Origin: Firmicutes bacterium UBA3914
GTDB taxonomy: Bacteria; Bacillota; Limnochordia; Darwinibacteriales; Darwinibacteriaceae
Length of the DNA: 7,089 bases
Assembly (NCBI GenBank): GCA_002391385.1
Contig: DGEY01000046.1
Coordinates: forward strand, 17,292 to 24,380
Direction of reading: 5' to 3'
Each line of letters begins with the position of its first letter. The stretch's first letter is position 1. Below are positions 1-4,870 of the stretch, in pieces. The notes below the pieces were generated by a model, which saw only the letters and a program-made list of their open reading frames with translations, made no database searches and was not told the DNA's origin. The position numbers and the translations under genes were made by a program.

Positions 1-22
1 CCTTTGCTCCATGATCGATACT

Positions 23-60
23 GCCACTCTGCAGTGGCGCTGCCGCCTGGGGCCCTAGGC
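23..60 (-). terminator. Two small hairpins just after the rocB stop; weak terminator candidate
   Basis: Immediately downstream of the rocB-like stop codon (read on the minus strand) lie two inverted repeats. The first is a near-palindrome at 45-60 (GCCTGG, GGCC, CTAGGC, one G-T pair). The second is a 6-bp perfect stem at 23-28/33-38 (GCCACT with AGTGGC, 4-nt loop). Neither is followed by a run of T on the minus strand, so this is not a canonical intrinsic terminator. Position right after the operon is the main argument. Nothing else recognisable lies in positions 1-60. Confidence 0.3.
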
Positions 61-1716
61 TCAACCTAAAAGCTTTTTGATCGTCCGGAAGGTGATGTTG
101 GGAATCAGCTCAAAGGTGTGCCGCATGTGCACCCGCTCGGTGAGCTTGTGGCCGTCCTTCCCGAAGGTGCCGATGTTCACCACGGGCACATTGACCGCGG
201 CAATATCCTCGATGGGATGGGTGTACTTAACGCCCCAGGCCGGCGTGTTCTTCTCCAAGGCGTCCAGCTCTTCCCGCTCATCCCCCAAAGCCATAAAGCT
301 GGAGTCGGAGATGTACGGGTAGAACATCTTGGTGACAATGGGCCGATCCGAATGGGGCTGCACCTCCGAGACCGCCGCTTTGACGCTCTCCAGCAGCCTC
401 CGTTCCGCCTCCGTCCTGCCGGTCATCTCTATCCTAGCAAAATAGGTGGAGGAATTGAAGACAATGATGGCCGGGCTCTTATCCCGGGCCCACTGCCAGG
501 CCTCCGCCACCAGGCGCACATTGAAGTCCCTCAGATCCAAGGCAGGGTCCCTTTGCTGCAGCTCCCGGGCGAATTCCCGCAGATGCTGAACGAAACCCTC
601 ACCGTGCTGCGCAACCAGTTCGCTGTAGAACTCCTCCCAGGTGTACACCCGGGTTTTCCAGGGAAGCCTGGTGTAGGTGTGCCCGCTGCGCTGGCAGAAA
701 GTCCTGTAAGCCTCATCAAGGTAGGTGATCACGTTGTCGAAGGCTTCCCGGGCCTTCTCCTTCATCTTGGCCATGATTTCCCTGGGGCTCAGGCTGTGGG
801 TGAACACGTTGTAGTAAGCGTAGGCGGCCAGGGGTGTCTGGACAGTATAGGCATCTTTGCAGTCGGCCTGCTTAAGGGAAGTGGGCGGCACGGTCACCTC
901 CCCCTGGGCCTCGTCGCACAGCTCCGGATTGAGCTCGATCAGCCTGGTGAGCTCCGCCACCAGCAAATTGGGGTTGAGCCCGCCGAAGGCCTGGCCCACA
1001 TGGGTTTCCTTGCCCACCACGTAGAACGTGGGCAGGAGCTTGCCGATGGTGCCGAAATAGACGTAGCGGTTTTCATCCAGCTCGTGGTAGGGCGTGGAGT
1101 AATCCGCGTTGATGGCCGCGACATACTCCAAACCGTGCTCTGCTTTCCACTGCTTCAGCACCTTCAGCGCGGAGATGATGCCGTGGGAGTTATCTTCTTC
1201 ATCGCATTCCGCGATGGCGATGAGATTGCCGTTGAGCTCTTCGGGATGCTGGGAGAAATAGCGGATGAGCCACATCTGGCCCGCCACGCCCGCTTTCATA
1301 TCCAAAGCCCCCCGGCCGAACATGTACTCACCGGAGTCCAGGTCCCGCCGCACATCTTCCCCCAAATCCATCTGGCGCAGAACCTCCGGCAGCCGCTCAG
1401 GATCGAAGGCGTACTCCTTGAGGCTGCCAAAATCATCAACTCCCACCGTATCGATGTGCCCCATGAGGATCACGGTGCGTTTGGCATCGCCCCCCGTTCC
1501 CTTGACCATGGCCAGGACATTGTAGCGCTCTATTTCATCGTCTTCGGTCCGCTGAAGCACAAGATGCTCGGGGTGCTTTTGGAAATAGGGGAGGCTTTGG
1601 TAGAACTCATGGATCCTGCGGGCGCACTCCGCTTCACCGCTGGTTTTCACCATGCTGGGAATCTTGACCAGTTCTACAGTGAGCCTTTTCACATCGTCGA
1701 AGCAGTGCAGGTACAT
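61..1716 (-). CDS. rocB: RocB-type M20 family metallopeptidase (arginine-utilization protein family)
   Basis: A 551-residue predicted cytoplasmic zinc-dependent hydrolase of peptidase family M20, of the RocB subfamily found beside arginine/ornithine catabolic genes in Bacillus; the exact reaction of RocB is not established, amide-bond hydrolysis being the family chemistry. Visible M20 landmarks in order: MGHIDTVG with metal ligand His87 and Asp89; GRGALDMKAG with the bridging Asp139; the CDEEDNSHG block with the acidic pair Glu173/Glu174 (catalytic base and metal ligand); INADYS with Asp204; and a late GKDGHKLTERVH block with His523. Length fits RocB (about 550-570 residues), longer than ordinary M20 dipeptidases because of an extended middle segment (about 280-410). 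No signal peptide or membrane segment. The ATG is preceded by AAGGAGG with 6-nt spacing, located just after the stop of the upstream DsrE-like gene, so the two are probably cotranscribed and coupled. No other arginine genes are visible. Family call is firm; substrate is unknown. Confidence 0.9.
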   Translation of the reverse strand: MYLHCFDDVKRLTVELVKIPSMVKTSGEAECARRIHEFYQSLPYFQKHPEHLVLQRTEDDEIERYNVLAMVKGTGGDAKRTVILMGHIDTVGVDDFGSLKEYAFDPERLPEVLRQMDLGEDVRRDLDSGEYMFGRGALDMKAGVAGQMWLIRYFSQHPEELNGNLIAIAECDEEDNSHGIISALKVLKQWKAEHGLEYVAAINADYSTPYHELDENRYVYFGTIGKLLPTFYVVGKETHVGQAFGGLNPNLLVAELTRLIELNPELCDEAQGEVTVPPTSLKQADCKDAYTVQTPLAAYAYYNVFTHSLSPREIMAKMKEKAREAFDNVITYLDEAYRTFCQRSGHTYTRLPWKTRVYTWEEFYSELVAQHGEGFVQHLREFARELQQRDPALDLRDFNVRLVAEAWQWARDKSPAIIVFNSSTYFARIEMTGRTEAERRLLESVKAAVSEVQPHSDRPIVTKMFYPYISDSSFMALGDEREELDALEKNTPAWGVKYTHPIEDIAAVNVPVVNIGTFGKDGHKLTERVHMRHTFELIPNITFRTIKKLLG

Positions 1717-1729
1717 GCAGACCCTCCTT

Positions 1730-2071
1730 CTAGAAAAGAATGATCTCGAACCCCTGGGCGGTGAACACCTCTAGATCAGAATGGCCTGACAGGGCGGCAT
1801 CGATGGGCAGTCCCTGGGCCTCGGCCTCCTGCAGCGTGCCCATCTGGGCGGCGCAGGCTTTGCATACGGAGCGGATCAAGCCCTGTTCCTTGATCTTTTC
1901 CCACAGTCCCGCCTGGGGCGATTTGGTGATCTCGGCCAGGCGGGCGGTGGAGGCCCCTTCGATAATCAGGGCCACTTCATACCCCCTGGAATGGTAGTTC
2001 CAGGTGTTGAGCAGCGCGTGGATAAAGCAGGGCATCTCACCCTGGAAGCTGACGATCGCGATTTTTTTCAA
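1730..2071 (-). CDS. Small DsrE-like protein with CxxC pair
   Basis: A 113-residue predicted cytoplasmic protein resembling the DsrE/DsrF-like fold family. It opens with a beta-strand (KKIAIVSF), contains a second hydrophobic strand (YEVALIIEG, about 31-39), a CKAC pair (Cys70, Cys73) in a VCKACAAQMG block, and ends in a hydrophobic strand (FEIILF). Small proteins of this type usually act in sulfur relay or as redox/persulfide carriers; here only the fold and the cysteines are evident, so any role in sulfur chemistry is inference. The start is TTG, preceded by GGGAG at 8-nt spacing; an in-frame stop lies a few codons upstream and no ATG is available in frame. Its TAG stop is 13 nt before the rocB-like ATG and the rocB ribosome binding site begins directly after it, so the two form an operon. 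Could alternatively be a generic YchN/DsrE-fold protein without sulfur function. Confidence 0.75.
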   Translation of the reverse strand: MKKIAIVSFQGEMPCFIHALLNTWNYHSRGYEVALIIEGASTARLAEITKSPQAGLWEKIKEQGLIRSVCKACAAQMGTLQEAEAQGLPIDAALSGHSDLEVFTAQGFEIILF

Positions 2072-2146
2072 GCTGTTATCACTCCCATCATCATTTTCTA
2101 TCTAACTTCTCCTCCCCGGCAGTTCTTCCTGCCCCGCCGACCCTTC

Positions 2147-2175
2147 TTGACAGCGATGCGCTTTTGGGCTATACT
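2147..2175 (+). promoter_or_regulatory. Sigma-A promoter for the DUF6530-like gene
   Basis: A perfect -35 hexamer TTGACA (2147-2152), a 17-nt spacer and a -10 hexamer TATACT (2170-2175, one mismatch from TATAAT). Transcription would begin near 2182, leaving a leader of about 65 nt before the ATG at 2247. This is the strongest promoter match in the window and suggests robust housekeeping expression. Confidence 0.85.
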
Positions 2176-2184
2176 TGATCTAGT

Positions 2185-2224
2185 ACTTTACTGCTTTACT
2201 ACTTCAGTGCTTTACTACCTTACT
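2185..2224 (+). repeat. Degenerate tandem 8-bp repeats in the 5' leader
   Basis: Five consecutive octamers in one register: ACTTTACT, GCTTTACT, ACTTCAGT, GCTTTACT, ACCTTACT. All end in (C/A)(A)GT or TTACT and are nearly free of G. They lie between the predicted transcription start and the ribosome binding site of the following gene, so they would be transcribed as a pyrimidine/A-rich, probably unstructured leader. Function unknown. Confidence 0.7.
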
Positions 2225-2234
2225 ACCCAGACAA

Positions 2235-2239
2235 AGGAG
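2235..2239 (+). promoter_or_regulatory. Ribosome binding site deciding the start at 2247
   Basis: AGGAG at 2235-2239 lies only 1 nt before the first ATG (2241) but 7 nt before the in-frame second ATG (2247), which therefore is the likely initiator. Confidence 0.8.
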
Positions 2240-2246
2240 AATGGAG

Positions 2247-2726
2247 ATGAAGATACCAACGGATCTCAAGCACAAGCCGGTGATTGTAGTTGAGGATTAC
2301 AGCAACGTAGACGGCCGCAACGCCTACCATTCAGATGCCAAAGGCCTATCCTTAGGGCTCGCCCAGTGGAACGAGCGGGGCCGGGTGGACATTTCCGCCA
2401 AGGTCTGGCGCCACACGGGTCAGCGGTGGTCTCGGCAGTCGGAGGAGCTTCCCCTGCACAGGGTGCTGGATCTGGCCATTTTGGTGTGCCGGGCCAAGCT
2501 GTACTTTGATGAGGCCTACCGCTATCCGAACTTCTACGATCCGGAAAACCCCCAGATCGACAGGGTGGGCCTGCAGGGCGATGCCATGACTGTGGCGGTG
2601 TGCACGGAAAACGAGATGATCGCGGAGGATATCCGGCTCTTCGTGGATGCCTTAGCCCGGGACGGGGAGCTCATCGCCGAGCGCCTGCGCACCCTGGCCC
2701 GCATCCTCGAGGAAATGGGGTATTGA
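2247..2726 (+). CDS. Conserved protein of unknown function, probably DUF6530 family
   Basis: A 159-residue soluble protein without signal peptide, membrane segment or catalytic motif that I can name. It reads like the Firmicutes family DUF6530: an N-terminal KIPTDLKHKPVIVVEDY segment, a central block KGLSLGLAQWNERG and DISAKVWRHTG (about 32-58), the SRQSEELPLHRVLDLAIL helix (about 62-79), a YDPENP segment (about 97-102), a LQGDAMTVAV block (109-118), and a C-terminal amphipathic helix ELIAERLRTLARILEEMGY. The family assignment is from memory of these blocks and has no known biochemical role. The start at 2247 is preferred over the upstream ATG at 2241 because the AGGAG is 7 nt away. It is monocistronic: own sigma-A promoter upstream and hairpin terminator 6 nt after the TGA. 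It is divergent from the DsrE/rocB operon and convergent with the HD-GYP gene. Confidence 0.8.
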   Translation: MKIPTDLKHKPVIVVEDYSNVDGRNAYHSDAKGLSLGLAQWNERGRVDISAKVWRHTGQRWSRQSEELPLHRVLDLAILVCRAKLYFDEAYRYPNFYDPENPQIDRVGLQGDAMTVAVCTENEMIAEDIRLFVDALARDGELIAERLRTLARILEEMGY

Positions 2727-2732
2727 TCACAA

Positions 2733-2758
2733 AAACGGCGGCCAGACGGTCGCCGTTT
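2733..2758. terminator. Bidirectional intrinsic terminator between convergent genes
   Basis: An 11-bp stem (2733-2743 pairing with 2748-2758, one G-T pair) with a 4-nt AGAC loop. On the minus strand the stem runs into GTTTTTG, a good terminator for the HD-GYP gene ending at 2778. On the plus strand only TTT follows, so termination of the DUF6530-like transcript is likely less efficient. Placement in the 51-nt gap between two convergent stop codons supports a shared role. Confidence 0.85.
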
Positions 2759-2777
2759 CACGATCTATAAGACCTGA

Positions 2778-3461
2778 TCACGCTATACCTTTACATAAGA
2801 GTCCGCAAAAGGCCTCAACTACACGGGCATCAAACTGCTTGCCTGCACCCCGCATCAGCTCCTGCATGGCCTGTTCGTGGCTGTAGGCCTGCCGGTAGGG
2901 GCGGGCACTGACCATGGCATCGTAGGCGTCGGCCACCGCCACAATCCTGGCCATGAGGGGAATCTGTCCCCCCCGCAGTCCGTACGGGTAGCCGCTCCCA
3001 TCCATGCGCTCGTGGTGGGCCAAAGTCGCTTCGGCGATCTCCGCCATGCCAACCACAGCGCTCAAAAAGCGATGCCCGTTCACTGGATGTGCGTGGATTT
3101 CCTTCCACTCCCAAGGCAGGAGCGGCTGCGCCTTGTTGAGAATGTCGCTGGGGATGGAAATTTTGCCGAGATCGTGCAGCAGACCAACTTTGGCTAACTC
3201 GATCTTCTGCTCGTGCTCTAGGCCCATCTGCTCACCGATGGCGAAGCAGATCTTACTCACTCGGCGGGCATGCCCCTCTTCGCGCGGGCTTTTTTGGTAA
3301 AGGACATGCATCAGTGCATTGATTACTCGGTCTTCTAGTTCAAACTGAGGGGTCTGAAGTCCTAGTATGAACGGTTCATGCCTAGTAACAGCCGCCACCC
3401 CCTTAGGGCCGATATCCAATTGGGTGAAAATATACACAATGGTAAGATTCGACGGACCCAC
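2778..3461 (-). CDS. Stand-alone HD-GYP domain c-di-GMP phosphodiesterase
   Basis: A 227-residue predicted cytoplasmic protein that is essentially one HD-GYP domain, the family that hydrolyses cyclic di-GMP to pGpG/GMP. All expected metal-site residues are visible: His64 in the SPREEGHARRVS helix, HDLGK with His96/Asp97 and Lys100, His125 in HAHP, the pair His149/His150 in AHHERMDGSGYP (which also holds the GYP signature, 157-159), and Asp178 in VADAYDAM. It is therefore likely active. Residues 1-40 do not match a sensor; most relatives of this type sit at the C-terminus of PAS, GAF, GGDEF or receiver proteins, so this may be a minimal or truncated version. Start is GTG (3461), with a weak CAGGG 6 nt upstream and an in-frame TAA further up; internal GTG/TTG starts are possible. 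Ends before a strong minus-strand terminator and appears monocistronic. Divergent from the sigma-factor gene. Confidence 0.9.
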   Translation of the reverse strand: MGPSNLTIVYIFTQLDIGPKGVAAVTRHEPFILGLQTPQFELEDRVINALMHVLYQKSPREEGHARRVSKICFAIGEQMGLEHEQKIELAKVGLLHDLGKISIPSDILNKAQPLLPWEWKEIHAHPVNGHRFLSAVVGMAEIAEATLAHHERMDGSGYPYGLRGGQIPLMARIVAVADAYDAMVSARPYRQAYSHEQAMQELMRGAGKQFDARVVEAFCGLLCKGIA

Positions 3462-3470
3462 GATAAACCC

Positions 3471-3552
3471 TGCTATTTAGCCTAATTCTGGCACAGAACC
3501 GCCAAATTCTTCCCAAGGCCGATGAATAAAGGCTTTCCCCGGAAAAATAGCA
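3471..3552. other. Structured intergenic inverted repeat; candidate leader RNA
   Basis: In the gap between the HD-GYP gene and the sigma gene, TGCTATTT (3471-3478) pairs with AAATAGCA (3545-3552), enclosing two hairpins: an 8-bp stem with one bulged base at 3484-3492/3501-3508 (8-nt loop), and a 6-bp stem at 3515-3520/3531-3536 (10-nt loop). Together they form a three-way-junction-like fold. On the minus strand it ends just before the HD-GYP ribosome binding site, as a translational control leader would; on the plus strand the second hairpin gains a G-U pair. GATAAAC occurs on both flanks (3462-3468 and 3561-3567). No known riboswitch consensus is satisfied. Confidence 0.45.
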
Positions 3553-3561
3553 AACTTAGCG

Positions 3562-3592
3562 ATAAACTTTTTTTACTCTGGCGGGATATATA
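3562..3592 (+). promoter_or_regulatory. Candidate ECF-type autoregulated promoter of the sigma gene
   Basis: ATAAAC followed by a run of T (3562-3574), then about 16 nt to GGATATATA (3584-3592). This resembles the AAC-plus-T-tract -35 and the spaced -10 of ECF sigma promoters such as those read by SigW-like factors, although the usual CGT in the -10 is absent. The same TATATA could also be a weak sigma-A -10 without a recognisable -35. Either reading puts transcription start near 3599, downstream of the GTG at 3595 and upstream of the AGGAGG at 3607, agreeing with the chosen start. Confidence 0.35.
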
Positions 3593-3606
3593 AGGTGAAA
3601 GAGGAG

Positions 3607-3612
3607 AGGAGG
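3607..3612 (+). promoter_or_regulatory. Ribosome binding site deciding the sigma-factor start
   Basis: A perfect AGGAGG, 6 nt before GTG at 3619. The earlier in-frame GTG at 3595 has only TATATAAG upstream and would place this site inside the coding region. Confidence 0.85.
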
Positions 3613-3618
3613 ATTGCC

Positions 3619-4182
3619 GTGGACTTGGCTGAGCGGGAACTCATAAAGCGTGCCAAAAGAGGAGAACACGCAGCCTTGGAAGAGATTTTCCGGCTGCACC
3701 TGGACAGCGCCATCCGCCTGGCCTATCTGGTCACCCGCAACTGGGCCACGGCTGAAGATGCCGTGCAGGAAGCGTTTGTGCAGGCCTTCCGCTCCCTACC
3801 CAGCTTCCAGGAGCATCGGCCCTTTAAACCCTGGTTCACCAGGATCGTGATCAACAAGGCGAAGCGCACCAAAAGCAAACTTGATCGGGGCCATCTGCCC
3901 TATGAGTTTGAGGAGGAAAACCCCCATGCTTCCCTCAACCCCGAGGGCAGCGCCCTGGAACGGGAAGGCCTCGATGAGCTCTTTACCGCCATCAACAAAC
4001 TCGACGACAAGCACCGCCTGCCCCTGCTGCTCAAGTATGTGGCTGAGCTGACAGAGGCGGAAATCGCGCAGACACTGCGCCTTCCCCAAACCACAGTGAA
4101 GTCCCGCCTTTACACCGCGCGGCAGCGGCTCAAAGGCTACCTGACGGAATCCGAAGGAGGTGGCAGAGATGAATTTAGATGA
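3619..4182 (+). CDS. ECF-type RNA polymerase sigma factor
   Basis: A 187-residue sigma-70 family factor with only regions 2 and 4, the hallmark of the extracytoplasmic-function group. Region 2 spans about 24-84: helix around LAYLVTRNWATAEDAVQEAFVQAF (core-binding 2.1-2.2, with the usual AEDAVQEAF) and RPFKPWFTRIVINKAKR (2.3-2.4, -10 recognition and melting). An acidic linker (EFEEENPHASLNPEG) joins region 4 at about 122-175, with a helix-turn-helix in LTEAEIAQTLRLPQTTVKSRLYTARQRLKGYL (-35 recognition). Starts at GTG with a perfect ribosome binding site. The 3' end overlaps the next gene by 14 nt, so the two are translationally coupled; the partner looks like its membrane anti-sigma factor, implying release on an envelope signal. 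The specific ECF group cannot be named from sequence reading alone. Confidence 0.93.
   Translation: MDLAERELIKRAKRGEHAALEEIFRLHLDSAIRLAYLVTRNWATAEDAVQEAFVQAFRSLPSFQEHRPFKPWFTRIVINKAKRTKSKLDRGHLPYEFEEENPHASLNPEGSALEREGLDELFTAINKLDDKHRLPLLLKYVAELTEAEIAQTLRLPQTTVKSRLYTARQRLKGYLTESEGGGRDEFR
4154..4160 (+). promoter_or_regulatory. Ribosome binding site inside the sigma gene for the anti-sigma gene
   Basis: AAGGAGG lies 8 nt before ATG 4169. The longer reading frame from GTG 4160 would begin inside this site and is therefore unlikely. Confidence 0.85.
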
Positions 4183-4741
4183 GCGGATCAGAGAAGCGCT
4201 CAGGGCCAACAGCCAGTGGCCCGGTTCCCCCGATGAACTCTGGCAGAGGATTTCCTCCCAGCTGCAGCCCAAACCCAAGCGCAGCAGACAGCCCCTGTGG
4301 CTGGGAACTGCAGCGGCTGCGGTGCTGGTTTTGGTGTTCGTATTCCAAGCGGTCTGGAACCCCCAGCCGCCCCCACTCCCTGAGGCTGAGGAAGCGGTGC
4401 CCATGCGCATGCTCACCGCCGTGCTGCCCCCTTCCGGGCCGCAGCTGGTGCAGCCGGGGGAAGTGGTGGAACTCACTTTGGATGCCCACCTTTCGAGCCA
4501 GGGCACACCGGCCCCTCCCCGGCTGGAAATCTGGCAGGAGGGCGATGCGGAAGAAGTGCTCGTAATGGAACGGGGCCTCAGCGGCGGCGAGCTCGTGGAG
4601 ACCAGGCTGCTTACCGTCCAGGCGCCGGAGGAGCCCGGTTCCTACCGCCTGGTGGTGCGGGGAACGGTGGAAGAGCAAGGCCAGCTGTTGGAGATCTACG
4701 GGGAAAAGAGCATTGTGGTTGCGGCTGCCGAGGGCAGCTGA
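4169..4741 (+). CDS. Putative single-pass anti-sigma factor, cysteine-free
   Basis: A 190-residue protein with a charged cytoplasmic N-terminus (MNLDERIREALRANSQWP, then PDELWQRISSQL), a basic stop-transfer-like KPKRSR (35-40), one membrane helix at about 43-60 (LWLGTAAAAVLVLVFVFQAV) and a roughly 125-residue outside domain. The outside part begins with a proline-rich stalk (NPQPPPLPE) and then shows alternating beta-strand patterns (QPGEVVELTLDA, RLEIWQ, PGSYRLVVRG), suggesting an immunoglobulin-like beta-sandwich. The topology and the 14-nt overlap with the ECF sigma gene are typical of a cognate anti-sigma factor, which is how I infer the role. It contains no cysteine at all and so lacks the HxxxCxxC zinc motif of ZAS-type anti-sigmas. 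It could instead be a membrane accessory protein that merely shares the operon. A hairpin follows the stop. Confidence 0.7.
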   Translation: MNLDERIREALRANSQWPGSPDELWQRISSQLQPKPKRSRQPLWLGTAAAAVLVLVFVFQAVWNPQPPPLPEAEEAVPMRMLTAVLPPSGPQLVQPGEVVELTLDAHLSSQGTPAPPRLEIWQEGDAEEVLVMERGLSGGELVETRLLTVQAPEEPGSYRLVVRGTVEEQGQLLEIYGEKSIVVAAAEGS

Positions 4742-4760
4742 TCCTAAGCAGTTTGCAAAC

Positions 4761-4790
4761 CGAGAGCCGGAGGCCTATCTCCGGTTCTCG
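4761..4790 (+). terminator. Strong hairpin after the sigma/anti-sigma operon
   Basis: A 12-bp stem (4761-4772 with 4779-4790, one G-T pair) and 6-nt loop. It is flanked by two perfect 10-bp palindromes, GTTTGCAAAC (4751-4760) and GATCGCGATC (4790-4799). No T-run follows directly; the nearest is five T at 4806-4810, about 15 nt away. It may terminate partially, block RNA decay or attenuate read-through into the ABC operon. Confidence 0.5.
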
Positions 4791-4808
4791 ATCGCGATCT
4801 GGAAATTT

Positions 4809-4839
4809 TTCACGAATTCCCCTGGTTCTGTGCTATAAT
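4809..4839 (+). promoter_or_regulatory. Extended -10 sigma-A promoter for the ABC transporter operon
   Basis: A perfect TATAAT at 4834-4839 preceded by TGC (4831-4833), giving the extended -10 TGnTATAAT. The best -35 is TTCACG (4809-4814, 4 of 6 matches) at a long 19-nt spacing, which an extended -10 can tolerate. Transcription would start near 4846, about 25 nt before the ATPase ATG. Confidence 0.75.
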
Positions 4840-4870
4840 AACTGGTAACGCTGCCAAGGGGAGGACAAGC

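Noticed and set aside
118..1743. Long 541-codon plus-strand open frame opposite the rocB-like gene
   Set aside because: Its translation is low-complexity, His/Gly/Pro/Val-rich and shows no domain; the minus strand encodes a complete M20 enzyme with all metal ligands. It is a GC-rich antisense shadow.
2072..2146. Promoter for the minus-strand DsrE/rocB operon
   Set aside because: A promoter must exist here or slightly upstream, but I found no convincing -35/-10 pair on the minus strand; only weak AT-rich candidates such as TAGATA near 2100.
2185..2224. CRISPR-like array
   Set aside because: Repeat units are 8 bp, contiguous and without spacers; no cas genes are nearby.
3461..3560. Cyclic-di-GMP-I riboswitch upstream of the HD-GYP gene
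   Set aside because: Only scattered short blocks of the 3' half resemble the class; the GGGCAAACC segment and the ACGC of the conserved core are absent. Kept as an unassigned structured leader instead.
3796..4506. 236-codon minus-strand open frame opposite the sigma and anti-sigma genes
   Set aside because: Spans two real overlapping genes, no ribosome binding site, no recognisable domain.
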